DNA of 64,000 bases, from assembly GCA_965213575.1 (NCBI GenBank), contig CBDBZN010000014.1, positions 1 to 64,000 on the forward strand. Direction: 5' to 3'. The translations under genes and the position numbers were made by a program. This DNA comes from JAUHXS01 sp965213575 (GTDB taxonomy: Bacteria; Bacteroidota; Bacteroidia; Chitinophagales; JAUHXS01). Below the pieces are notes generated by a model, which was not told where the DNA came from, ran no database searches, and saw nothing but the letters and a program-made list of their open reading frames with translations. Below, piece after piece: positions 18,917-27,235 of this stretch (position 1 is its first letter; each line of letters begins with the position of its first letter).

Positions 18917-20878
18917 ATGATACGATCAATTTCTTTTATTCTATTATGTTTTATCCTTTGTTTTTCCACGGTTTATAGCCAAAATACAGGGAAAAGATCT
19001 CAGGTAATAAAATCGTCAGAGAAAAAGACGATAAATGTATCGAATGCAATAAAAAATTTACCTCCAAAGGTATACAATATTGAAGCTCCGGAGCCCGGTT
19101 CTTCAAATTACAGAAATAACTTACAGCAAATTAAGCAACAGTTAAATCAACAATATCCCAAACAAAAAGCGAGCAATAAAAATATGAACCGGCTTAATGC
19201 TGAAAAACCTGCTATTATGGCCAGCTTTGAAGGGAATTTGTACGAATCGCCTGCGATGTCATCCGGAGCACCAAATGATAATACTATGGCTATCTCCAAT
19301 AATGGCAAACTCATATCCGGTATTAACAGAAGCTTATATTTTTTTGATGTGAATGAAGATACTATGCCCGTTGATAAAATCTCTTTAGAGGAGTTTACTG
19401 ACCCGCTCGATATCACAGACATTAAATATGATCCTAAACTACTTTATGATCCAAATGAAGATAAGTTTATCCTGGTTTGTTTAGCAGGAAGAGATGATCA
19501 AAGCACGTATATTATAGTGGGATTTAGTCAAACAAATGATCCCACTGAAGGATGGAATTTATATTCCTTGCCGGGAAATCCTAAAAATGATACCAGTTGG
19601 TCTGACTTTCCAGCTGTAGGTTTGTCTGAAGGAGAACTATTCATAACGATCAATCTCTTAAGAAACAATAATTTAAACACTCCTGATGCTTGGAAATTTC
19701 TTTTTAAAGAAAGCCTAATATGGCAAATAGATAAATTTTCCGGCTTTGAAGGGGAAAGTACTTTAAATATGGTGTATCATGACAGTGTTTTTTATAATGG
19801 CAGCTCTATTCGAAATTTAACCCCTGTACAAAGTGGCTCGGGATTAACCGGCCCAAATATGTACTTTTTATCAAACAGAAATTTTGATATAGAAAATGAT
19901 AGCATCTTTATTATTGAAGTAAATAATGCATTGGATAATATAAATACCCCGGTAAATGTAAATGTTTCTCTTGCGGATATACCCTATGGGTTGCCGCCCA
20001 ACGCAAGACAGCCTCAAGGACATTATTTTGACGTCAACGACTCTAGAATTCTGGGAGCTTTTATTGAAAATGGCTTGATCCAATATGTTCAAAACACCCG
20101 TGATCCGGAGACTAACTTTCCGGGTATCTATCACGGAGTGATAAGCGATTTAGAAGATAAAAGAACTATAAAAGGGCATGTTATCAATGACCCGGATACC
20201 ATGGTAGATTTTGGATTTCCCAACATTGCTTATGTTGGTAATGGTGGTGATCAAAATCACGCTGTCATAGCATTTGATCATTCGGGTATTAATAGTGATT
20301 CGTCAGGATTTGCCGGTATTTCTGCCATATTTTATAGAAATGATAATATTGAATCAGCTTATTCCGAAAGGCAAATAATTAAGGCTGGCGATACCCTTGT
20401 AAATGTCGTCATTGCGCCTCCTCCATTAGGAGCAGAATATGAACGATGGGGTGACTATTTTGGTTTACAAAGAAAGTATAATGAGCCGGGGCAGGCCTGG
20501 ATGAGCGGATTTTATGGAAGAGATTTTTCTCCCAATGGGAATGTACATTTAAGTAGAAATGGAACATGGATAGCAGGCGTACAAGCTCCTGACATAGAAT
20601 ATTTACAACTTCCTGAAAACAGAAAAATTTTATTATATCCAAATCCGGGAAGCATAAGAATGTATTCGGTAATTGATGTACCTAAAGACGGGATATTGCA
20701 AGTAAGTTTATTTGATGAATACGGTAAATTGGTAACTACACTGATTGATCAATCCGTTGTGGCCGGTGAAAAAGAGTTCTCTTTCCCCACCAGTAGCTTT
20801 GGAAGTGGTTTATATATTTTAGACTTTCGCTTAAATGGAGTTCAAATATATACGGAAGAGATTGTTATTATGCAGTAA
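18917..20878 (+). CDS. Secreted protein with T9SS type A sorting domain
   Basis: A 653-residue exported protein. The signal peptide is residues 1-21 (hydrophobic ISFILLCFILCF, cleavage after VYS). The C-terminal ~75 residues form a T9SS type A sorting domain: it opens with LLYPNPGS, continues with QVSLFDEYGKLV and VVAGEKEFSF, and ends in YILDF then a TEEIVIMQ-type strand. The central ~450 residues contain repeated Trp/Asp-rich beta segments (for example PKLLYDPNEDKFILVCL and VGLSEGELFIT) resembling a beta-propeller, but I cannot name the domain. It should cross the outer membrane and be anchored or released by the T9SS. No catalytic motif recognised. Confidence 0.82.
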   Translation: MIRSISFILLCFILCFSTVYSQNTGKRSQVIKSSEKKTINVSNAIKNLPPKVYNIEAPEPGSSNYRNNLQQIKQQLNQQYPKQKASNKNMNRLNAEKPAIMASFEGNLYESPAMSSGAPNDNTMAISNNGKLISGINRSLYFFDVNEDTMPVDKISLEEFTDPLDITDIKYDPKLLYDPNEDKFILVCLAGRDDQSTYIIVGFSQTNDPTEGWNLYSLPGNPKNDTSWSDFPAVGLSEGELFITINLLRNNNLNTPDAWKFLFKESLIWQIDKFSGFEGESTLNMVYHDSVFYNGSSIRNLTPVQSGSGLTGPNMYFLSNRNFDIENDSIFIIEVNNALDNINTPVNVNVSLADIPYGLPPNARQPQGHYFDVNDSRILGAFIENGLIQYVQNTRDPETNFPGIYHGVISDLEDKRTIKGHVINDPDTMVDFGFPNIAYVGNGGDQNHAVIAFDHSGINSDSSGFAGISAIFYRNDNIESAYSERQIIKAGDTLVNVVIAPPPLGAEYERWGDYFGLQRKYNEPGQAWMSGFYGRDFSPNGNVHLSRNGTWIAGVQAPDIEYLQLPENRKILLYPNPGSIRMYSVIDVPKDGILQVSLFDEYGKLVTTLIDQSVVAGEKEFSFPTSSFGSGLYILDFRLNGVQIYTEEIVIMQ

Positions 20879-20893
20879 ATTCTATTGAACAGA

Positions 20894-20928
20894 TAATGGT
20901 AATCTAAACATAATTCAGATTACCATTA
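20894..20928. terminator. Bidirectional hairpin between convergent genes
   Basis: A perfect 12-bp inverted repeat (TAATGGTAATCT at 20894-20905 and its complement at 20917-20928, 11-base loop) lies in the 59-base gap between the convergent T9SS gene and the Bor-like gene. The position suits termination from both sides, though there is only a weak T-tract. Confidence 0.65.
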
Positions 20929-20937
20929 AGTATAAAA

Positions 20938-21228
20938 CTACTTTTCCACCTTTACGGTCATTACATTAATAGTAACAATATTAGTAAAAAAAGAGATTAC
21001 ATAATCTACGAAAGAATGTTGGGTAGTAATCGTGTAGTTTTCAGCACCGGCTGCCATTGCTTTAGTATCGATTTTATTTATCGGAACTAATCCCCACACC
21101 GCATACCATTGCTTTTTTTCCATCTGAGCTCCTGAAGTACCACCACTACCTACAGTATGTTTAATAGTATAACAGGATGAAAAAACACATACGGCTAATA
21201 CTAAAGAGAGAAATTTTATTTTTTTCAT
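20938..21228 (-). CDS. Bor-like lipoprotein
   Basis: A 96-residue lipoprotein: signal peptide with lipobox at VFSSC (Cys19), then HTVGSGG, KQWYAVWGLVPINKID, and NYTITTQHSFVDYVISFFT. This matches the Bor family (PF06291), named after the lambda serum-resistance lipoprotein, but common in Bacteroidota chromosomes with unknown roles. No phage context is present. A decayed second copy of its centre lies at 21816-21905 on the same strand, indicating a local duplication. Confidence 0.8.
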   Translation of the reverse strand: MKKIKFLSLVLAVCVFSSCYTIKHTVGSGGTSGAQMEKKQWYAVWGLVPINKIDTKAMAAGAENYTITTQHSFVDYVISFFTNIVTINVMTVKVEK

Positions 21229-21330
21229 GATTTATTTTTTGAGTTAAAGTAAGATTGAATATAATAATTCAATTTTTGTTAAGCTAATTAAACTAATCCT
21301 TTAACAAGTTATGATTATATTCTTATTAAA

Positions 21331-21597
21331 AAAGTACGTTTCTTTGCATATACTTTAATTTCAATACATAATCCATGTACCTATCCAATTTTATCGCTAC
21401 TTATTGTTGTCGTTTGTTTTTTTGCTAATAATTCAATGTGGAAATGATAAAAAGATATCTAAACAAACGGTAGATCCGGCTTTTACCGGATATATTGCTG
21501 CTTTCACCTCCGGTGTGTTATCAAGCCGATCTACCATTTAAATTGCGATTGATGGAAAATGTAACTGTTAATCAATTGATTGAAAAAGATTTATTTG
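21331..21597 (+). repeat. Direct repeat copy A (duplicated macroglobulin promoter and 5' end)
   Basis: This stretch is a near copy of 26960-27235. The match begins in the promoter (CTTTGCATATACTTTAATTT is identical in both) and runs through the start codon to a shared AAAAAGATTTATTTG, where it stops abruptly. Copy A differs by scattered substitutions, several one-base indels and a 9-base deletion (codons for Met-Lys-Asn). The repeats are in the same orientation, about 5.6 kb apart, and flank a cassette of secreted-protein genes. Confidence 0.9.
21375..21597 (+). pseudogene. Truncated alpha-2-macroglobulin 5' pseudogene
   Basis: Begins with the same MYLSN start as the intact gene at 27004 but loses frame within seven codons: CCAATTTTATCGC here against CCAATTTATATCGC in the intact copy. 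The lipobox region (IIQCGND) and TPAFTGY-like segment are still readable in shifted frames. A second indel creates a stop at ACCATTTAA. After the frame is regained (LRLMENVTVNQLIEKDLF) similarity ends at about 21597, where an unrelated kinase-like fragment is joined. Of about 1,857 codons only some 75 remain. Clearly non-functional. Confidence 0.88.
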
Positions 21598-21788
21598 CTG
21601 TAGATGCTGATATCGAAAAGCGGTATGAAAGAAGTTTAGAGCGTGCCAGCGAAACAGATCATGTAGATTTTGAAACATTCCGACAAAATGAAACTCGCGA
21701 TATGAATTCATCTAAACCTAAACAACAAAACTTATCGGCTTGCATGGAAATGGCTGATGCGAAATTGAATAACAATGGAGTCTTTTGA
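21598..21788 (+). pseudogene. C-terminal fragment of a P-loop nucleotide-kinase-like protein, fused to the macroglobulin remnant
   Basis: Downstream of the macroglobulin remnant the open frame changes to an unrelated sequence: VDADIEKRYERSLERASETD, then VDFETFRQNETRDMNSS and QNLSACMEMADAKLNNNG. The pattern (Arg-x-x-Arg after VDAD, FETF and NE in the middle, then MADxxxxNNG) resembles the C-terminal part of AAA_18-type nucleotide kinases such as dephospho-CoA kinase relatives, whose last strand reads AD-x-x-x-x-N-x-G. The N-terminal P-loop is missing. This is a chance fusion left by rearrangement, not a domain architecture. The kinase assignment is from pattern memory only. Confidence 0.45.
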
Positions 21789-21815
21789 AGGCCTGCATAA
21801 CGAACTCAAAAAAAA

Positions 21816-21905
21816 TCAGCTCCTGCTGCCATACTTTTCGTATCTACATCATTGATAAGAATAAGCCCCATAATGCATACCATTGCTTTTGTGGCACTTT
21901 AATTC
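21816..21905 (-). pseudogene. Decayed Bor-like lipoprotein fragment
   Basis: Read on the minus strand this gives KQWYALWG and, after a one-base frame break, INDVDTKSMAAGAD, which parallels KQWYAVWGLVPINKIDTKAMAAGAE of the intact Bor-like gene at 20938. Neither the signal peptide nor the C-terminal part is recognisable. It is a remnant of a duplicated copy. The rest of 21906-22046 is AT-rich and shows no gene. Confidence 0.75.
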
Positions 21906-22046
21906 CTATAGTTCGCCGGTTGTATATTTGTAATCTTTATAAAGATACATAGTTGGAAAGCTATACAAGATTGTTATCTTCACAATTCAATACATATTTA
22001 CAATTTACTATACTATCATAAAATAAAAAATTTAAAAAAATACCTT

Positions 22047-23000
22047 ATGAATAAATTAAGACAGTTTTTGATAATCTTCGGACTATTTGTTTTCGTACAA
22101 ATCGGGTTTTCTCAAATGGCAGCAGTTAAGAATTTTGACTATTCTTTACTAGAAGGGAAAAAGCTTTATTTGCCTACCTATGAAGCATCCAAATCTTATA
22201 TTGAAAGAATGGGAAAAAAGGGAAAATTTGACAAAGTAACAAAAGCTAAAAATACTGCCAGTAATTATAATAATGCATGGAAAGGGGCAATGGCGGAATC
22301 ATCTTATGATGCTACAGATTATGAAATCAGAGCTTTTGACAGGAAGGAATTAATTAAAAGCAAAAACAAAGAGGCTATACTGCTTTATTATATGACAGAT
22401 GAACATGGGAATGAATCTGCTATTTTGATGGTCACCTCCCCTAAAAGAAAAGTTATTGCACGAACAATTATAACGGGATTAGACTTGACTTCAAAAAATG
22501 ATATAAGATTAATGATGAATATGCTTAATGAATCCTTAAATACTGCTGCAGAAGCGGAAGAAGAAGGTGATAAGAGCAGGGGAAATATCAAGAATAAATA
22601 TAAACAAAACCTAGTGGATTTTCACGACGAAATTGATACGAAAACCTTTTTAGTACCTAAAAGTGAACATAAAAATCCTAAGAAAGCTGCTGCAAGAACT
22701 GCTGATTTAAAGGAAGCTTTAAAGTTATGGAGATTAAGTAAATATAGATTAACTACAAATGCTGAAATAGAAAAACAAAGAATAGAAGGTGATCCTGAGA
22801 GTTATTATTGGAAGGACTTTCCTGTTTATACTCGAAATATCCTTATTACTTACCACTATAATGTAATACTATCAACTGATGGTGATAATGTAATCTTTGC
22901 CTTTTTAGGTAATAAGCGATTAAAGCCTGCCACCTTAGAAGAGATTCAAAGAAAGGTTGTAGCTCGAGCTGCTAAATACAAAAGTCAACTTGAGAACTAA
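22047..23000 (+). CDS. Exported hypothetical protein in transglutaminase cassette
   Basis: A 317-residue protein with a clear signal peptide (LIIFGLFVFVQIGFS, cleavage near residue 22). The mature part is Lys/Glu-rich and mostly helical in pattern, with YDATDYEIRAFDRKEL and a C-terminal segment ITYHYNVILSTDGDNVIFAF. I do not recognise a domain. It overlaps the next gene by 11 bases, so it belongs to the DUF3857/transglutaminase operon, and is likely periplasmic. A TATCTTCAC box near 21974 resembles the TAnnTTTG promoter element and lies about 70 bases upstream. Confidence 0.75.
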   Translation: MNKLRQFLIIFGLFVFVQIGFSQMAAVKNFDYSLLEGKKLYLPTYEASKSYIERMGKKGKFDKVTKAKNTASNYNNAWKGAMAESSYDATDYEIRAFDRKELIKSKNKEAILLYYMTDEHGNESAILMVTSPKRKVIARTIITGLDLTSKNDIRLMMNMLNESLNTAAEAEEEGDKSRGNIKNKYKQNLVDFHDEIDTKTFLVPKSEHKNPKKAAARTADLKEALKLWRLSKYRLTTNAEIEKQRIEGDPESYYWKDFPVYTRNILITYHYNVILSTDGDNVIFAFLGNKRLKPATLEEIQRKVVARAAKYKSQLEN

Positions 23001-24889
23001 TTGTAGTTATTATACATTTATTTCCTTTTTATTTGTCTTAATATCTTTCAGTATTTCAGGACAAATAAATTTGGAAAACCTTGAAAAGGTATATGGCACA
23101 GGAGAAGTTTCGTTAAAGAAAACGATCAAAATATCTTTCTTTTTTAACGAGAAAACACAATCCTATAATGCTAATGTGCTTCATAGGTATGAGAAACTCT
23201 ATTCCGAAGCAGAAACAAATAATGGTCTGACACAAATTCCGTTTAATAACTATCAAGAAGTTGAACTAGAAAATGCTAGGTTCTATAAACTGGATTCTGC
23301 CGGCGAAAAAATCCTCATCGAGAATGTTAAAGTTAAATACGCTGATACGAAAGATTTCTTTATTAAAAACATCTTTTATACAGACTTAAAAGTGAAACAG
23401 TTTAAGAGTGAAATACCGCTTCCTGAAAAATATTTAGTCAACTACTCTTATAAAATGATCTATAAGGATCTGAAGTTTTTATCAGCTTTTTATTTTCAAC
23501 ATGCTGACGAATCTGAAAGAAGTAGAAATTTCCATAAAAAAAAATACGAATGTTGATTTTTCCGTCTTTGAATTTAACCTAGGCCATGATATAATTAAAT
23601 CAGAAAGTGACACATACATAAAGTATAAAGGTACACGCTTAAAAAAGTATAAGCAGAACCCATCTTCTGTAAAGGGCAGTTACTATTTACCTCATCTCAT
23701 AGTGTCTGTAAAATCAACCCAAAAGCTCAATGAAACTTCAAAGGTACTTACTTCCACAAATGATATGTATAATTGGTACAATGCTCTCATTCAAGAACTA
23801 AAGCCCGATGAATCATACATCAAAGCATTAACAGCCTCATTATTAAAGTCTGACTTTTCTGAGGAAAAAAAGATAACAGCAATATTCAATTGGGTACAAA
23901 ATAATATTCAATACGTAGCTTTTGAATATGGAATTGCCGGATTTAAACCGGCAGAAGCTGATGAGGTGGCAAAATTAAAACGTGGTGATTGTAAAGGTAT
24001 GGCTAACCTGTTAGTTAATATGTTGAAATCAGCCGGTTTTACAGCCAATCATGCATGGATAGGCACTAGAAGTAATAACTATAATTATTCAATTCCATCT
24101 TTATTGGTTGACAATCATATGATCTGTGCACTAGATTTTAAAGATCAGCGATATTATTTAGATGGAACTTCAAAGTCAGCTGTTTGGCAAATTCCGCCTC
24201 CTCACCTCGAAGGGAAAGAAGTACTAGTGGCACAGAATACAGCTTATCAGGTAGATACTATTCAAAAATCAATGCCGGAAAACAATATGATTAACATTAT
24301 CGGCAAGTTAGATATCCAATCGCCTCTGCCACAATTTAATTTTGATATTGAGTTAAAAGGCCACTTCATGAGAGACTATATCAGTTATCTTAATTATGTG
24401 CCCCTTGAACTCCAAGAAGATATTCCATTCTTATATATCAAAGATTACTTGGAGGGATGTAAGGTTGAGGACATTAAAGGTTTTGAAATTGGAGCAGATA
24501 AAATTTCTTATACGATCTCAGGTACTTATTTAAATTTTGCAAAAAACAAGCAATCACTCACTATATTTCCATTCTTAAATATTATAAATTATGACTTTTT
24601 AGAAGAACTAAATCCTCCTACCTATGTAGACTTCCCCCATATTATCAATGTAGTCGTTGAAATAGAAAAAGAAGGCATGCTCGCCCCTAGCTATGGGTTA
24701 CAAGAAGTTGGCACAGATGCTTATTATGGTAGTTTTGATAAAGAGTCAAAGGATAACAAAATAATTATTCAACAAAAATTGTACATGAATGTTTTACACT
24801 CTCCTTTAAATAAATCACCGGAATGGAACGAGTTTCTTTCCCAAATGATGTCTCTCTATTCTTCTCCACTGACTTATAAATATGAATGA
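22990..24889 (+). CDS. DUF3857 / transglutaminase-like periplasmic protein, one frameshift
   Basis: Read as one protein of about 633 codons. A TTG start at 22990 gives a signal peptide (FISFLFVLISFSISG), followed by a DUF3857 beta domain. A frame break near 23506 (GCTGACGAAT, best repaired to give HADTNLKEVEISI) joins this to the second half, which carries a transglutaminase core with Cys in KRGDCKGMANLLVNML, His in VDNHMICALDF and Asp in YYLDGTSK. The catalytic triad is therefore present. A C-terminal DUF3858-like part follows. Such proteins are typical of Bacteroidota and often come in tandem, roles unknown. The break is not in a long homopolymer, so it could be error or a real mutation. 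The stop overlaps the next gene's start (ATGA). Confidence 0.82.
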
Positions 24890-26868
24890 GTAAGCTGATA
24901 GCCACTTTATTAGTTTTTGCTATTTTCAGTACATCTAAAGCTGCAATTAGCAATGAAGCATGGACGAATTATACCAACTCAACCTATGAAGACATTAATA
25001 TTTCTGACCATGATGATGCCATCATATTATTTGATCGAACTTATTACAATTCAGACATAGCACACGAAAGCCAGGTAGTCATTGACGTTACCATTCATCG
25101 TAAAATTAAGATTAACTCTTTGAATGGCTTAGAGCAATTTAATAAATTATATATTCCAACGTATGATGATTTAAACTTTACAATAGAATTGGTCAATTGT
25201 AAAGCCAAAGTTATAAAGAATAATAATACTTCAATAAATACTGATAAATCACAATTTGTTACTACCACTTTACCCGCTAATACCCCATTTTTCTATAAGG
25301 TAACCGGAAATTTTAAGATGCTAGCTTTAAATGATATTAGCATTGGCGATGAAATAGAATATATTTATTCCATAAAGAAACACTATAATACCGATGCTGA
25401 AAACTTTTATAAATCTGATAGAATTAGTTTTAGTGGAGATCACTATTGCTTGGAAAAGTCTGTTTTCTTTGAGTCCGACATCTACGAAACAGCGATATGG
25501 CCATATAACTTCAATAATGAGATTTCTAAAAATGCCAATTTTGAATATAAGGGAGGTATAAAAATTTCGTTGAAAAATATAAAGAAATTATCTCATAGCC
25601 CGTACACAAAAACAGCGTTGGATCAGCCATATATTCAATACATTACAACTAACTATAAACTAAATATAGAAGGTGATAGCTGGAAAGAGTTAGCTCGTGA
25701 TTTTAAGCCTCGGCGAAAGGATACAAAACATAATGTAATGTTTGATGGTGAAAACATATTAGATGCTGAAGAACAGTTGGGGCAACTAAATAGTACCCAG
25801 GCTAAGTTTGAATTGCTCTTAGAAAAAATAAATAGTCCTCTTGAAAAAAACTTCAATCTTTATGATGAGTTTCAGGACAACATTGATGTAGCGTGGAGTT
25901 ATGCTAAAAATATTTCTAAGCTAATGAAAAAATTAAATATGCCGGTGGACTTTCACTTAGTAGTAGATAAAAATTATGGAAATTTCGATTCATTGTACAT
26001 CTCGCTCTATCAATTTAATAATATTTTAATTTCTTTTAAAGACGAAAACGGTAAGCTACACTTTGTGCCCTTGATTGAACCATATTCCAAACTAGATGAA
26101 GTTCAACTAAAATATCAAGATACCGATTGCTTTACCATCTCGCAATCCGACAAAGGAGATAGAACTTATTCTTTTGATCGAATTCCAAAGTCGGATAAAA
26201 AAAGTATTTATAAAAAGGAAGTTCATATTCAATTAAAACAATCGACATCAAAAAGATTAGTATATCAAATAGATGAGGATGCTAGTTTTGAAGGTGGCTT
26301 CTGGCTTAATATTAAGCCTCAAGTATTTAACATTATTCAGGATTCTGTAAATACTGCTAAGCTATTAAAAAAGTTTATCAAAGATCAACTTATTGTTGCT
26401 GATGAAGTTGATTCTATCTATGACATTCAATTTAAAGCGGATGACGCTAAGTGGTTGATTGAGTATAAGTATATTATAAGTCCAAGAGCGAATAATAAAA
26501 TGGAGGTGATTCATTTGAGGTTGGATTTATTTGTTGAAAATAGTTATAACACTCCTAATTACATGAAAAGAAATAGGGATTTCCCGGGGTATCTTTATGA
26601 TGAACCTGTTGTTCAGTATATCATTGATATCGATTTGGGCAACCATTATAAGTGGTTGGAAAATATATTTTTAGAAAATAATTATGAAAATAATATAGGG
26701 GCTATTATAACCGACTACGACTACTCAAATTCGACATTAAACATATCATTCAATCAAAGCTTTAAAAAGAATGGATTTTCACCTCAGGAGTGGAATGAAG
26801 TGTTAAAGATAAGAGATCAATCATTTAACTTTTTACATACCAATTTATATTTCAAGCGCAACAACTGA
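24886..26868 (+). CDS. DUF3857 domain-containing periplasmic protein lacking a transglutaminase triad
   Basis: A 660-residue exported protein (signal peptide IATLLVFAIFSTSKA) translationally coupled to the upstream transglutaminase gene by an ATGA overlap. N-terminal ~250 residues have DUF3857 features: DVTIHRKIKINSLNGLEQF, then LALNDISIGDEIEYIYSI. The middle has EKINSPLEKNFNLYDEF and WSYAKNISKLMKKLNMPVDF at the place of the transglutaminase core, but the RGDCK-type cysteine is absent. It is probably a catalytically dead partner of the upstream enzyme. Tandem active/inactive pairs of this kind are common in the phylum. It ends 135 bases before the macroglobulin gene. Confidence 0.75.
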   Translation: MSKLIATLLVFAIFSTSKAAISNEAWTNYTNSTYEDINISDHDDAIILFDRTYYNSDIAHESQVVIDVTIHRKIKINSLNGLEQFNKLYIPTYDDLNFTIELVNCKAKVIKNNNTSINTDKSQFVTTTLPANTPFFYKVTGNFKMLALNDISIGDEIEYIYSIKKHYNTDAENFYKSDRISFSGDHYCLEKSVFFESDIYETAIWPYNFNNEISKNANFEYKGGIKISLKNIKKLSHSPYTKTALDQPYIQYITTNYKLNIEGDSWKELARDFKPRRKDTKHNVMFDGENILDAEEQLGQLNSTQAKFELLLEKINSPLEKNFNLYDEFQDNIDVAWSYAKNISKLMKKLNMPVDFHLVVDKNYGNFDSLYISLYQFNNILISFKDENGKLHFVPLIEPYSKLDEVQLKYQDTDCFTISQSDKGDRTYSFDRIPKSDKKSIYKKEVHIQLKQSTSKRLVYQIDEDASFEGGFWLNIKPQVFNIIQDSVNTAKLLKKFIKDQLIVADEVDSIYDIQFKADDAKWLIEYKYIISPRANNKMEVIHLRLDLFVENSYNTPNYMKRNRDFPGYLYDEPVVQYIIDIDLGNHYKWLENIFLENNYENNIGAIITDYDYSNSTLNISFNQSFKKNGFSPQEWNEVLKIRDQSFNFLHTNLYFKRNN

Positions 26869-26959
26869 GACCCTAATTAGCTAATGCGTTAATTTGAAAA
26901 TTAATTAATTGGATTAGAGCCATATTATTTTATCCGTATTTTTCCTTTTTTTATTCCAT

Positions 26960-27235
26960 AAAGTATATTTCTTTGCATATACTTTAATTTCAATACATAA
27001 TCCATGTACCTATCCAATTTATATCGCTACTTATTGTTGTCGTTTGTTTTCCTGCTATTAATTCAATGTGGAGATGATAAAAAGATATCTAAACAAGCGG
27101 TAAATCCCGCCTTTACCGGATATGTTGCTGCTTTCACCTCCGGTGTGTTATCAAGCCGATCTACCATTCAAGTGCGATTGATGGAAAATATGAAGAATGT
27201 AACTGTTAATCAATTGATTGAAAAAGATTTATTTG
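26960..27235 (+). repeat. Direct repeat copy B, with putative promoter of the macroglobulin gene
   Basis: The intact partner of the repeat at 21331-21597. Its first 44 bases are the upstream region of the macroglobulin gene and contain TATATTTC at about 26964, close to the Bacteroidota -7 consensus TAnnTTTG; copy A has TACGTTTC at the same place. The remainder is the first 77 codons of the gene. Conservation of the promoter stretch between copies is as high as that of the coding part, so the duplication was of DNA, not of a gene unit. Confidence 0.85.

Noticed and set aside
20938..21228. Bor lipoprotein as a sign of lambda-like lysogeny
   Set aside because: Bor-family genes are widespread in this phylum without phages; the neighbours are a T9SS cargo gene and a rearranged macroglobulin remnant.
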